The position numbers and the translations under genes are program-made. Below the pieces are notes generated by a model that was not told where the DNA came from, did not search any database, and worked only from the letters and a program-made list of their open reading frames with translations. From positions 1-44,514 of the forward strand of contig DUOW01000036.1 of assembly GCA_012838635.1 (NCBI GenBank): 44,514 nt of DNA, in the 5' to 3' direction. Positions 9,270-18,478 of this stretch are shown piece by piece. The stretch comes from Acholeplasma sp. (lineage in GTDB: Bacteria; Bacillota_I; Bacilli_A; ML615J-28; CAG-698). How positions within the stretch are numbered: position 1 is the stretch's first letter; each line of letters starts with the position of its first letter.

Positions 9270-10432
9270 AAAAAACTACTTCCTATTGGTGGTGCTTCAA
9301 CACCAAAATTTTCTGCAATCGTTGCTCCAATCGAGCCAAAACTAAATAAAGTGTTTAAGTTTTGAGGAACGATATTATTTGCATATACTAATAAAGGGAC
9401 ATATTCTCTTGTATGATCTGTGCCTTTAAATGTTGGGTCATTACCGTGATCTGCTGTCACAATTACTAAATCATCATCTTTTAGACCTTTAATTAAGGTT
9501 TTTAGTTGGATATCAAATTCTTCTAAAGCCTTAGCATAGCCAATTGGATCTCTCCTATGACCATATTTAGAGTCAAAATCTACAAGGTTAGTAAAGACTA
9601 AACCAGTGAAATTTTCCTTTAAATGCTTGATAGTGATATCCATACCTTCAGCATTAGATTTCGTTTTGTAGGCGTTAGTAATGCCCGCTCCATTAAAGAT
9701 ATCTTTTATCTTTCCGACGGCTATAACGTCAAATTTAGAGCCTTTTAAGGCGTCCAGGACTGTATTCGAGGGTGGATCCAAGACGTAATCATGGCGATCT
9801 GCAGTCCTTACAAAACTGTCTTTATTAGGACCAATAAATGGTCTAGCAATGATTCTTCCTACCTTCCACTCATCATTTTCGATTGTAATTCTTCTGGCGA
9901 TTTCACAAGTTCTATATAGCTCTTTTAGGGAAATTATATCTATATGAGCAGCAATTTGTAAGACAGAATCAGCTGAAGTATAGACGATAATTGCCTTTTC
10001 TTTCATCGCTTGTTCGCCTAAATCTTTGATAATTTCGGTACCCGATGCAGCAATATTACCTAAGACTTTATAGCCAGATTTTTTTTCTAATTGGTCAATT
10101 AATTCTTTAGGAAAGCCAGTATCAGTAAATGAAGGGAAAGGCTTATCTGACTTAATTCCCATCATTTCCCAGTGTCCTGTCAGGGTATCTTTACCAACAC
10201 TTTCTTCTTCTATTTTCCCGTATACACCAATAGGATCCTTACATTTTGCATTATTTACATCAGTAATAGAGCCAATTCCTAACTTGGTTAATGTTGGGAT
10301 AGAAAAGTCTTCTTTACTATAACTTAAGTGTTTTAAGGTATTACTTCCAACATCTCCATATAAATGGGCTTTATCATCATAACCTGCCCCAACAGAATCA
10401 ATGACGATTAAAAAAATTCGTTTAAATTTCAT
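9248..10432 (-). CDS. deoB: Phosphopentomutase
   Basis: RIFLIVIDSVGAGYDDKAHLYGDVGSNTLKHL, GTEIIKDLG, VTADHGNDPTFKGTDHTREYVPLLVY. Confidence 0.95.
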   Translation of the reverse strand: MKFKRIFLIVIDSVGAGYDDKAHLYGDVGSNTLKHLSYSKEDFSIPTLTKLGIGSITDVNNAKCKDPIGVYGKIEEESVGKDTLTGHWEMMGIKSDKPFPSFTDTGFPKELIDQLEKKSGYKVLGNIAASGTEIIKDLGEQAMKEKAIIVYTSADSVLQIAAHIDIISLKELYRTCEIARRITIENDEWKVGRIIARPFIGPNKDSFVRTADRHDYVLDPPSNTVLDALKGSKFDVIAVGKIKDIFNGAGITNAYKTKSNAEGMDITIKHLKENFTGLVFTNLVDFDSKYGHRRDPIGYAKALEEFDIQLKTLIKGLKDDDLVIVTADHGNDPTFKGTDHTREYVPLLVYANNIVPQNLNTLFSFGSIGATIAENFGVEAPPIGSSFLCKIKQK

Positions 10433-11337
10433 TATTTATCCTTTCTTGCTCGTGGGTGATGAGCTAATGTTTTCTTTAAGTGTTCTTGGCCAATGCTTGT
10501 ATAAATTTCGGTTGTGGAAATGTCAGAGTGGCCTAAGAGTTCTTGGATCATTCTTAAGTCCAAACCTTTGTTTAGAAGGTGGGTTGCAAAAGAATGCCTT
10601 AAGATATGGGGGCTAACCTTTTTCTTTATCCCGGCATTAATACATGCTTCTTTTAAGATCTCATAAAAAGTAACCCGATTAATTGTTGTCCCTTCCCTAG
10701 TTAGAAAAACAGATTCTTTATCTTTTCCTTTATCAAAAAAAGGTCTTGCATTTTTTAAGTAGTCATCAATAGCTAAAGCTGCTTCAATGCTTATTGGAAC
10801 AATTCTTGTTTTTCTTCCTTTACCAGTAATGTTTAATAGTCTTTGTTCTAACCTTAAGTTAGAGAATTTTAAAGTGCAAAGTTCAGTTACACGAAGACCG
10901 GCAGAGTATGCTAAAAGAATCATGGTCTTATTTCTAATTCCTTCTTCTGTTCCTTGATCAATGCTTTTTAGTAAAATGTCAATTTCTTTTTCTGATAAAA
11001 CAACAGGAAGTTTTTTTTGCTTTTTAGGGCTATCTATGACACTTGCATAATTGTAATCTGTATATTTTTCAATCATTAAAAAAGTATGAAATGATTTTAT
11101 TGCAGTTAGTTTACGGGCAATTGATGATGGTTCTAAGTTTTTACGTTTTAAGCTTTCGATGTGCTTACGAATATCATTAGCAGTAATATCTCTGACATCA
11201 TCTTTCTTCTGATATTTAGAAACGAACGCTAAATAATCAGAAACGTCCTTCTCGTAAGCTGCAAAAGTTGCCTTGGAAACATTTTTATCGCCTCTTAAAT
11301 AGTAACGAAACTCAACTAAGGCATCTTTTAAATTCAT
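10432..11337 (-). CDS. xerD: Tyrosine recombinase XerD (XerC/D family)
   Basis: SAM-like N-terminal domain; catalytic GLRVTEL (Arg), HILRHSFATHLL (HxxR), LGHSDISTTEIYT (His and Tyr). xerD-deoB order as in B. subtilis. Confidence 0.92.
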   Translation of the reverse strand: MNLKDALVEFRYYLRGDKNVSKATFAAYEKDVSDYLAFVSKYQKKDDVRDITANDIRKHIESLKRKNLEPSSIARKLTAIKSFHTFLMIEKYTDYNYASVIDSPKKQKKLPVVLSEKEIDILLKSIDQGTEEGIRNKTMILLAYSAGLRVTELCTLKFSNLRLEQRLLNITGKGRKTRIVPISIEAALAIDDYLKNARPFFDKGKDKESVFLTREGTTINRVTFYEILKEACINAGIKKKVSPHILRHSFATHLLNKGLDLRMIQELLGHSDISTTEIYTSIGQEHLKKTLAHHPRARKDK

Positions 11338-11377
11338 TTATAAAACCTCCATTTTCTTCTAAAAATAGGCAAAATTA

Positions 11378-11458
11378 GACCCTTTCTGTGAGAAGATTAT
11401 CTTTTTTTTGCGAAGAATTCCCCACTAATCGCCCCACAGAGCGCTCTAATAAAGGGTC
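11378..11458 (-). ncRNA. Rod-like structured element between hemW and xerD
   Basis: Minus strand: GACCCTTT/AAAGGGTC outer helix, CTGTGGGGCGATTA/TAATCTTCTCACAG near-continuous helix, GTGGGG-AATT-CTTCGC inner hairpin; no T-run after it. Confidence 0.4.
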
Positions 11459-11461
11459 ATT

Positions 11462-12604
11462 TTAGTCCAAAAATTCGACTAAAATACTGTTGATTGTATA
11501 AAGGTATTTTTCAGAAATTTTAAATTTATTTTTACTAAAAATTACTTTTTCTTCTTCTATTAGTTTATCTAAAACAGGAAAAATAGTAAAAGGAGATGCT
11601 TGGAATTTCTCTTCAAAGGTTTTTAAATCAACTCCTGCTTCTAACCTTAATCCTAAAATAAATTCTTCAATCATTTGCTCTTTCAAACTAAGATTTTGTT
11701 TTTCTAAAAAAATTAATTCTTTAGAATCAATCCCTAAATAATATTTTTGGAAATTGTTGATGTTGGTGTAACGAGTATTATTGTAATAATAACTAGCATT
11801 AGCACCTAGACCTAAGTATGGCTTATTTTCCCAGTATGTTAGATTATGTTTTGCTTCATACCCAGGTAAGGCAAAATTGCTTAACTCATAATGGTTGTAA
11901 CCATGAGCTTTTAAGTAACTAACAATTTTGTAATAAAGTTTTGCTTCTTGATCTGGATCAAAAATTTGGTATTCTCCTTTTTTATATAAAGCATAAAGAA
12001 TCGTCTTTTCTTCTAAAATTAAGCTGTAAGTAGAAATATGAGGAATTTGATTTTTGATCATAAAATCAAGATCTTTTTTAATTCTCTGCCATGAGTCACC
12101 AGGAAGACCATACATTAAGTCACAGCTAATATTTCTAAAATCTTCTTCTTTTAAAATCTCGATACTTTTTATAATTTCTGCTTTTTTATGTGATCTTCGT
12201 AAAAACTTAAGTAAATTTTCATCTAGTGCTTGAACCCCTAAACTAATTCGGTTAACACCAATATCAGTTAAAGCTTTTAAGTATTCTTTTGTTAAATCAT
12301 TGGGATTAACCTCAAAGGTAAATTCTTCGATATTTAAGGCTTCACCTGAGTAGATTATCTTTAAAAGCATAGATAAATCTCCATAAAGTTCTGGTATCGT
12401 GATTTTAGAAGGGGTTCCTCCACCAATATAGATTGTTTTTAAGTCTTTAAAGAGATTTTTCTTTAGTTCTGCTTCTTTAATTAAATAATGTAAATATTCT
12501 TTTCGTTTTTGGTCATTATTGATTATTTTGAAAAAGTCACAATAAATACAAATTGATGAACAAAAAGGAATATGAATATATAAAGCTTCAATCTTGTTTT
12601 TCAT
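11462..12604 (-). CDS. hemW: Radical SAM heme chaperone HemW
   Basis: YIHIPFCSSICIYCDF (CxxxCxxC), YIGGGTPS, NRISLGVQALDENLLKFLRRSH. Confidence 0.92.
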   Translation of the reverse strand: MKNKIEALYIHIPFCSSICIYCDFFKIINNDQKRKEYLHYLIKEAELKKNLFKDLKTIYIGGGTPSKITIPELYGDLSMLLKIIYSGEALNIEEFTFEVNPNDLTKEYLKALTDIGVNRISLGVQALDENLLKFLRRSHKKAEIIKSIEILKEEDFRNISCDLMYGLPGDSWQRIKKDLDFMIKNQIPHISTYSLILEEKTILYALYKKGEYQIFDPDQEAKLYYKIVSYLKAHGYNHYELSNFALPGYEAKHNLTYWENKPYLGLGANASYYYNNTRYTNINNFQKYYLGIDSKELIFLEKQNLSLKEQMIEEFILGLRLEAGVDLKTFEEKFQASPFTIFPVLDKLIEEEKVIFSKNKFKISEKYLYTINSILVEFLD

Positions 12605-12645
12605 ACTTCTATTTTATCATATTCTAAATATATTTTCAATTTATA

Positions 12646-12676
12646 AAAAAAGATGAATATGTACTATTCATCTTTT
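12646..12676. terminator. Intrinsic terminator at the lepA 3' end
   Basis: AAAAGATGAATA-TGTAC-TATTCATCTTTT. Confidence 0.75.
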
Positions 12677-14496
12677 ATTGATAAAACAGCTAGGAAAGCT
12701 TCTTGAGGTATTTCTACATTCCCTACTGCTTTCATTCGCTTCTTACCTTCTTTTTGTTTTTCAAGTAGTTTTTTCTTTCTTGTAATATCGCCACCATAAC
12801 ATTTAGCAATTACGTCTTTTCTTAAAGCCTTGACATTAGTTCTAGCGATAATTTTATTACCAATTGCAGCTTGAATTGGAACTTCAAACATCTGACGAGG
12901 AATAACATCTTTAAGTTTTCTTGTAATGCCTGATCCTCTTTTATAGGCTTCATCTTTATGAATAATCATTGCTAGGGCATCTAGCTTTTCGCCATTGATT
13001 AAAATATCCATTCGAACTAAGTTTGATCTTTGATAATTCAAAAACTCATAGTCGTAAGATGCATAACCTTTAGTTTGACTTTTTAGGCGGTCAAAGAAAT
13101 CAAAGATGATTTCACTTAAAGGCATTTCATAGATAATGTTGACTCTGTTTTCTGTAACATAAACCATATTACGAAAAGTCCCTCTTTTTGCTTGACACAA
13201 ATTCATTACATCACCAACATATTGATTAGGCGACATAATTGTTACCTTTACAAAAGGTTCTTCGATATACTTAAATAAATTAGCATCTGGTAGTAAAGCT
13301 GGGTTATCAATGTACTTAACCGTATCATCATTATAGATTACTTTATAGTGAACTGATGGTGCTGTTAAAATTAAAGAAATGTCATACTCTCTTTCAATAC
13401 GTTCTTGGATAACATCCATATGAAGTAGACCTAAAAAACCAACACGAAAGCCAAATCCTAAAGCTTGTGAGCTTTCAAGTTCATAAGTAAGCGAAGAATC
13501 ATTTAAAATTAGTTTTTCTAAAGCTTCTTTTAAGGCAAGGTAATCTTTATTATCAACGGGGAACATTCCTGAATAAACCATCGGATTAAGCTTACGGTAG
13601 CCAGGAAGTTTATCTTTTACTTTATGAGGAAGGCTTGTAATTGTATCACCAACATGAATACTTTCAATCTCTTTAATTCCTGCTACAATATACCCTACAT
13701 CTCCTGTAGTTAGGTAATCTCTTTTGATTTGATTCGGGGAATAAATTCCAACTTCTATAACTTCATATTTTAAGTTAGGTGACATCAGAATAATTTCATC
13801 TTTAGGTTTAATTGTTCCATTCACAACCCTAACAATCGGAATTGCCCCTTTATATTGGTCATAGTATGAATCAAAGATTAAAGCTTGTAGTGGAGCATCA
13901 AGATTACCTTTTGGCGCAGGAACATCTCTTACAATTGCCTCTAAAATATCTTTAATTCCAACACCAGTTTTAGCACTAGTTAGAACAGCATTTTCAGTAC
14001 TAATCCCAATAACTTCCTCAATATCTTTTTTAACACGTTCTGGGTCAGCAGCTGCAAGATCGATTTTGTTTATGACAGGAATAATCTCTAAATTATTGTC
14101 AATTGCTAGATAAGCATTAGCTAGAGTTTGCGCTTGCACGCTTTGGGCAGCATCAACTACAAGCAATGCCCCTTCACATGCAGCTAAACTTCGTGATACC
14201 TCATAGGTAAAGTCGACATGTCCTGGAGTATCAATTAAGTTTAAAATATACTCATTACCATCATCTGCTTTATATAGAACCTCACAAGGAGTAAGTTTAA
14301 TTGTAATCCCTCTTTCACGCTCAATATCCATATTATCTAAGACTTGGTCTTTTAAATCTCTTTCCGAGACAGTATTAGTATATTCTAAAATACGGTCAGC
14401 GATTGTAGACTTACCATGATCTATATGAGCTATAATCGAAAAATTTCTAATTTTCTTTTGTCTTTCAATTAATTTATTCTTATCCATTATTTTCAC
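12664..14496 (-). CDS. lepA: Elongation factor 4
   Basis: [34 protein letters not shown]-terminal [46 protein letters not shown]. Confidence 0.97.
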   Translation of the reverse strand: MKIMDKNKLIERQKKIRNFSIIAHIDHGKSTIADRILEYTNTVSERDLKDQVLDNMDIERERGITIKLTPCEVLYKADDGNEYILNLIDTPGHVDFTYEVSRSLAACEGALLVVDAAQSVQAQTLANAYLAIDNNLEIIPVINKIDLAAADPERVKKDIEEVIGISTENAVLTSAKTGVGIKDILEAIVRDVPAPKGNLDAPLQALIFDSYYDQYKGAIPIVRVVNGTIKPKDEIILMSPNLKYEVIEVGIYSPNQIKRDYLTTGDVGYIVAGIKEIESIHVGDTITSLPHKVKDKLPGYRKLNPMVYSGMFPVDNKDYLALKEALEKLILNDSSLTYELESSQALGFGFRVGFLGLLHMDVIQERIEREYDISLILTAPSVHYKVIYNDDTVKYIDNPALLPDANLFKYIEEPFVKVTIMSPNQYVGDVMNLCQAKRGTFRNMVYVTENRVNIIYEMPLSEIIFDFFDRLKSQTKGYASYDYEFLNYQRSNLVRMDILINGEKLDALAMIIHKDEAYKRGSGITRKLKDVIPRQMFEVPIQAAIGNKIIARTNVKALRKDVIAKCYGGDITRKKKLLEKQKEGKKRMKAVGNVEIPQEAFLAVLSIKDE

Positions 14497-14606
14497 CTAG
14501 TATATTTTATCATAAAAAGCCTACTTTATCAATAAAGAAAAAAACGAAAAACAAACTACGATTTATAATATATTTATGGTATAATAAAAGAAATAAGGTG
14601 ATAAAA

Positions 14607-15176
14607 ATGAAGGTTAACTATCCAAATGGTGAGACAAAAACACCAGAAATAAAACGCGTTAAAACTCACGGAATGCTTTTTGAGGAAGCAATCAATCAAA
14701 CAAATGAATATTATCGTAATAAAGATTTAGCGCATATTTATAAAAAACCAACTCCAGTTCAAGTTGTCAAGGTTAGTTATCCAACAAGAACAAAAGCAAA
14801 GATTGTAGAGGCCTATTACCGTAAGCCTTCTACAACCGACTATAATGGTATATACAAAGGCAAATATATTGATTTTGAAGCTAAAGAAACAAACAATCTT
14901 ACATTCAGCTTTACTCACATCTTCTCTCACCAACTAAAACATCTAGAAGCTGTTAAAAAACATGGTGGACTTGCTTTTGTCATTATCTTTTATAAAAAGG
15001 TTGATAAAGTTGTCATCATTGATATTGAAAAGTTTATGGAACTATATAATATTGGTTTAAAAGGTGGTAAAAAGTCGATTTCTTACGAAGATGCCTTAAC
15101 AGTTGGAATTGAAGTTGAAAGAAAATTTGCCCCACCAATTGACTATTTAGCGGCAGTTGATAAATTATATTTTTAA
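14607..15176 (+). CDS. recU: Holliday junction resolvase RecU
   Basis: FEEAINQTNEYYRNKDLAHIYKKPTPVQVVKVSYP, DYNGIYKGKYIDFEAKET; ATG 14607 preferred over GTG 14598. Confidence 0.93.
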   Translation: MKVNYPNGETKTPEIKRVKTHGMLFEEAINQTNEYYRNKDLAHIYKKPTPVQVVKVSYPTRTKAKIVEAYYRKPSTTDYNGIYKGKYIDFEAKETNNLTFSFTHIFSHQLKHLEAVKKHGGLAFVIIFYKKVDKVVIIDIEKFMELYNIGLKGGKKSISYEDALTVGIEVERKFAPPIDYLAAVDKLYF

Positions 15177-15183
15177 AATTAAA

Positions 15184-15217
15184 AAAACATGTCTTAAAAG
15201 ACATGTTTTCTTTTTTT
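15184..15217. terminator. Intrinsic terminator between recU and the convergent lipoprotein ORF
   Basis: AAAACATGTCT-TAAA-AGACATGTTTTCTTTTTTT. Confidence 0.85.
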
Positions 15218-15230
15218 AATAGATTATTTA

Positions 15231-15482
15231 TTAAGGAATATGAACGTAAACAATATCACCTCTTGCAAGATCGTCTTTTGTTAGTCCTTCAACACTAGAA
15301 AGTAATATTCCTACCTTATCGCCTACTTCTGCGCTTTCAACAATCGTGTTATTTATCTGGATTCCACGAATTTTAACTGTAAACATTTGGTCTAATTTGA
15401 CTTTGTAAGTTGGTTTGCCACAACTACAACCAACAATTAAAAACACTAGTATTCCTAGTAAAATTAAATGTAGCTTTTTCAT
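15231..15482 (-). CDS. Small lipoprotein with an EF-Tu domain-2-like segment
   Basis: Signal/lipobox MKKLHLILLGILVFLIVGC; mature part SAEVGDKVGILLSSVEGLTKDDLARGDIVYV resembles the translation-GTPase domain II pattern AGDNVGLLLRGIxxxDIxRGxVL. Confidence 0.55.
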   Translation of the reverse strand: MKKLHLILLGILVFLIVGCSCGKPTYKVKLDQMFTVKIRGIQINNTIVESAEVGDKVGILLSSVEGLTKDDLARGDIVYVHIP

Positions 15483-15557
15483 TTTTTTCCTCCTATTCTT
15501 GAAATAGTAACGCTACCATACGTAGTATATCATATATCAAAAAATAGCAACCTTTTT

Positions 15558-16142
15558 TTAGGGTTGCCACTTTTCAAGATCAATTTTATAAAAGATTACT
15601 GGATAAATTGCGAAAGCTACTAATAAACAAATAATTAAAGAAAGCGATAAATAAGAGCCATTATATACAAATGAGTAAATAATAGCACCTAATGTCTTGC
15701 CATAGCGACTCAAATAGCCTTCTGGAGCATAACTTGCAAAAAAGATAACTCCGCTTAAAAACGAAAAGAAAAATCTAGCAAAAACTGCTAATAAGAATGC
15801 CGGGATTAAATAAATGCTAGACTTTCTAATCTTCTTTCTAAATAGTCCAGCTAAACCTAAAACAGGGAAAGCAAGTAAATAATCAAAAACAATTGACCCT
15901 AGATGCCAGTAAAAACCATCTAAAAAGAAATTAATCATTCCAAAAATTAATCCAGCTGCAAACCCATATACAACACCTCTTCTAATACTAATGATTAGAA
16001 TTGGTAACATTGCTAAACTAATACTTCCTCTTTGAGGTAGTCTAAACCCTATTAAGTTAGACAAAAGTTCTAAAACTACAGCTAAAGCAATAAAAATAGC
16101 CGTTTCTGTAATTGAAATTACTAAATCACTTCTTTTTTTCAT
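15558..16142 (-). CDS. thiT: ECF transporter S component, thiamine-specific (ThiT-like)
   Basis: Six-TM-like hydrophobic protein with MLPILIISIRRGVVYGFAAGLIFGMINFFLDG; directly downstream of a TPP riboswitch. Confidence 0.88.
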   Translation of the reverse strand: MKKRSDLVISITETAIFIALAVVLELLSNLIGFRLPQRGSISLAMLPILIISIRRGVVYGFAAGLIFGMINFFLDGFYWHLGSIVFDYLLAFPVLGLAGLFRKKIRKSSIYLIPAFLLAVFARFFFSFLSGVIFFASYAPEGYLSRYGKTLGAIIYSFVYNGSYLSLSLIICLLVAFAIYPVIFYKIDLEKWQP

Positions 16143-16162
16143 ATTTTTCTCCTTAAATTAAA

Positions 16163-16189
16163 AGTCTCTACTTAAGTTAAGTAGAGACT
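16163..16189 (-). terminator. Hairpin between the TPP riboswitch and thiT (attenuator expression platform)
   Basis: AGTCTCTACTT-N5-AAGTAGAGACT followed on the minus strand by TTTTAATTT. Confidence 0.7.
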
Positions 16190-16219
16190 AAAAAAGGTAG
16201 GTTTATAAAAAACCAATTT

Positions 16220-16292
16220 AATCCCTACGCTAGCATTATCTAGATCAGGTTTAGGGTCGTTTTAAAAACCTCTCAGCCATTTGGCTCCCCTT
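16220..16292 (-). promoter_or_regulatory. TPP (THI-box) riboswitch
   Basis: Minus strand GGGGAGCCAAATGGCTGAGAGG...ACCCTAAACCTGATCTAGATAATGCTAGCGTAGGGA contains the THI-box hallmarks CTGAGA and ACCTGATCTAGATAATGCTAGCGTAGGGA. Confidence 0.96.
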
Positions 16293-16318
16293 TAAATTAT
16301 AGTTACATTATACCATAT

Positions 16319-16387
16319 TTTATTTACAATTGCCAGTTAATTTTATTTACAGTTGCCAGTTAATTTTATTTACAATTGCCAGTTAAT
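16319..16387. repeat. Three tandem copies of a 23-bp unit covering the ung 3' end
   Basis: TTTATTTACAATTGCCAGTTAAT x3 (start positions 16319, 16342, 16365); the middle copy has one A-to-G change. Confidence 0.95.
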
Positions 16388-17044
16388 TGGTTTAATATTA
16401 TGTGCTTTTAAATATGCATTAGTTTTCGAGAAAACTTTACTTCCAAAAAATGACCTGTGAGCACTTAATGGTGAAGGATGTGATGATTTTAGAATCAAAT
16501 TATCTTCTTTGTTTAAGTATTGTTCATACTTTTGGGCATATGCTCCCCATAAAATATAGACAATGTTCTTTTTATTTAAAACTAAATACTTAATTACAGC
16601 TTCAGTAAATTCTTCCCAACCTTTATTTTCATGAGTTAAAGGCTCATTTTTTCTTACTGTCAGAATAGCATTAATTAATAAAACTCCTTCATTAGCCCAT
16701 TTTGTTAGATCTCCGTTATTAGGGACGAAGATCTTTAAATCATTAGCTAATTCTTGATAAATGTTTTTAAGACTTGGTGGTAAAGGATATGTTAGGCAAG
16801 AAAATGCTAAACCATTTGCTTGGTTTACACCATGATAAGGATCTTGGCCAATAATAACTACTTTTACTTTTTCAAAAGGAGTTAGTTGATATGCGCGAAA
16901 AATCTCTTCTTTTTTAGGGTAAATTGTGTATTTTTGGTATTCTTCATCTACAAAATCCGTTAATTTAAGAAAATAGTCCTTTTTCTTTTCAACCGAAAAA
17001 AGATCATTCCATGTTCTCATTAAATCCTCCTTTTTAAAAACCAC
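16370..17044 (-). CDS. ung: Uracil-DNA glycosylase
   Basis: VVIIGQDPYHGVNQANGLAFS, GVLLINAILTVR, LKSSHPSPLSAHRSFFGSKVFSKTN. Confidence 0.97.
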   Translation of the reverse strand: MVFKKEDLMRTWNDLFSVEKKKDYFLKLTDFVDEEYQKYTIYPKKEEIFRAYQLTPFEKVKVVIIGQDPYHGVNQANGLAFSCLTYPLPPSLKNIYQELANDLKIFVPNNGDLTKWANEGVLLINAILTVRKNEPLTHENKGWEEFTEAVIKYLVLNKKNIVYILWGAYAQKYEQYLNKEDNLILKSSHPSPLSAHRSFFGSKVFSKTNAYLKAHNIKPINWQL

Positions 17045-17047
17045 TTA

Positions 17048-18418
17048 TTAAATAAGTGGTTCTTCATTTAGTTTATCAACAATCATTTCTACTTTTTTAA
17101 TACGGCGATCTACAACTTCTAATACTTTGAACTTAAGCTCATAAGTAATCAGCATTGGTTTTTCACCTTCATAATCTTCTACATTTTGAATATGAACTAC
17201 TTTTTGATTTACTTGAGGTAAGCCATTACACAAACTAAAGACAAAGCCGCCAACAGTATTGTATCTTTGGTTAGGGATAATTCCAAGTTTTAGCTCATCA
17301 AATAACTCTTGTAAGTCTAATCCTTGGTCTAAAAGATATTTATTTTTGCTTAATTGTAAGTATTCATCATCTTCCACAACATCATATTCATCGTAGATTT
17401 CCCCTACTAACTCTTCTAAGGCATCTTCCATTGTTACTATCCCAAAAGTTCCCCCATATTCATCTAAAACAATCGCAAAATGTCTTTGGGCCTCTTGGAA
17501 TTCAGTAATTAAATCATCTACTTTAGTGTTTTTAGAAACATAGTAAGGTTCTGTTACTAAATCTTTGAATTTAAAATTGTCTATTCCTTTTTTAATGATT
17601 GCCGTAAAGAAATCTCTTTCTGATAAAACCCCAACAATCGTATCTTTATCACCTTTATAAACAGGAATTCTTGAATATTGATACTCAAAAAAGACATCTA
17701 AAGCTTCTTGATTGCTTAAATCTTCATCTAAAGCAACCATATCAACTCGAGGAGTCATAATATCATAAACTGTTTTTACTGATAAAACTAAAGCACTTTG
17801 AATCAATTCAACATCATCTTCATCAAAAATACCTGTATCTTCAATATCATCAATTATTTCTTCAATTTCTTCATCAGTAACTTCACCATCTTCTGGTGCC
17901 ACTTCTTCTTTGTTTTTAATTTTCTTTGTTAGAAAATGAAGAAACAACGTAAGTGGTAAAGTTAGTCTTGTCATAAACCAGATAAAATTAGAATATTTTA
18001 AGATCTTTTTCTCTGAATATTCTCTTCCAAGCTTATAAGATACCGCAAAAACAAGACTCAAAACAAAAGCAATAAAGAAAAAGACAACAAGTAAAGCTAA
18101 ATAAATGTTATCAAAAATAGCAAAAGCAATTACAGTTGTTAGAGCTGCAATTAATAATACACTAAATAACTCTAAAACAAAGAATGATATCATAGTAATA
18201 TCTTCTTTTTCCGCCAAAAAGATAGCCTTTTTAATGCCTTTTTTCTCTCCATTATCTTCTGATTTAAGTTTTGCTGTGCTTACTTCTTGGAAAGCATAAT
18301 CGTTAACTAAGTAAATACCTAGTAAGACGATTGCTAAAATTAAACCACAGATTAAGACAATGTCTAGACCTATGTTATTTGTTATGAAATTAAATAAAAC
18401 TTTCGCGAGTGGAATCAC
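17048..18418 (-). CDS. CNNM transmembrane / CBS / CorC-HlyC domain protein (hemolysin-type)
   Basis: N-terminal TM region, VYDIMTPRVDMVAL, CBS motifs (SRIPVYKGDKDTIVGVL), FAIVLDEYGGTFGIVTMEDALEELVGEIYDEYD. Confidence 0.9.
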   Translation of the reverse strand: MIPLAKVLFNFITNNIGLDIVLICGLILAIVLLGIYLVNDYAFQEVSTAKLKSEDNGEKKGIKKAIFLAEKEDITMISFFVLELFSVLLIAALTTVIAFAIFDNIYLALLVVFFFIAFVLSLVFAVSYKLGREYSEKKILKYSNFIWFMTRLTLPLTLFLHFLTKKIKNKEEVAPEDGEVTDEEIEEIIDDIEDTGIFDEDDVELIQSALVLSVKTVYDIMTPRVDMVALDEDLSNQEALDVFFEYQYSRIPVYKGDKDTIVGVLSERDFFTAIIKKGIDNFKFKDLVTEPYYVSKNTKVDDLITEFQEAQRHFAIVLDEYGGTFGIVTMEDALEELVGEIYDEYDVVEDDEYLQLSKNKYLLDQGLDLQELFDELKLGIIPNQRYNTVGGFVFSLCNGLPQVNQKVVHIQNVEDYEGEKPMLITYELKFKVLEVVDRRIKKVEMIVDKLNEEPLI

Positions 18419-18478
18419 TCTTAATCACCTCTTTTATCTATTAATTATAGCAAAAATCTCAATTTAATGCAATCTTTT

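Noticed and set aside
10401-10616. 71-aa plus-strand ORF over the deoB/xerD junction
   Set aside because: Antisense to two strongly supported genes
14727-14933. 68-aa minus-strand ORF inside recU
   Set aside because: Antisense to recU, no domain signature
18105-18299. 64-aa plus-strand ORF inside the CNNM/CBS gene
   Set aside because: Antisense shadow ORF
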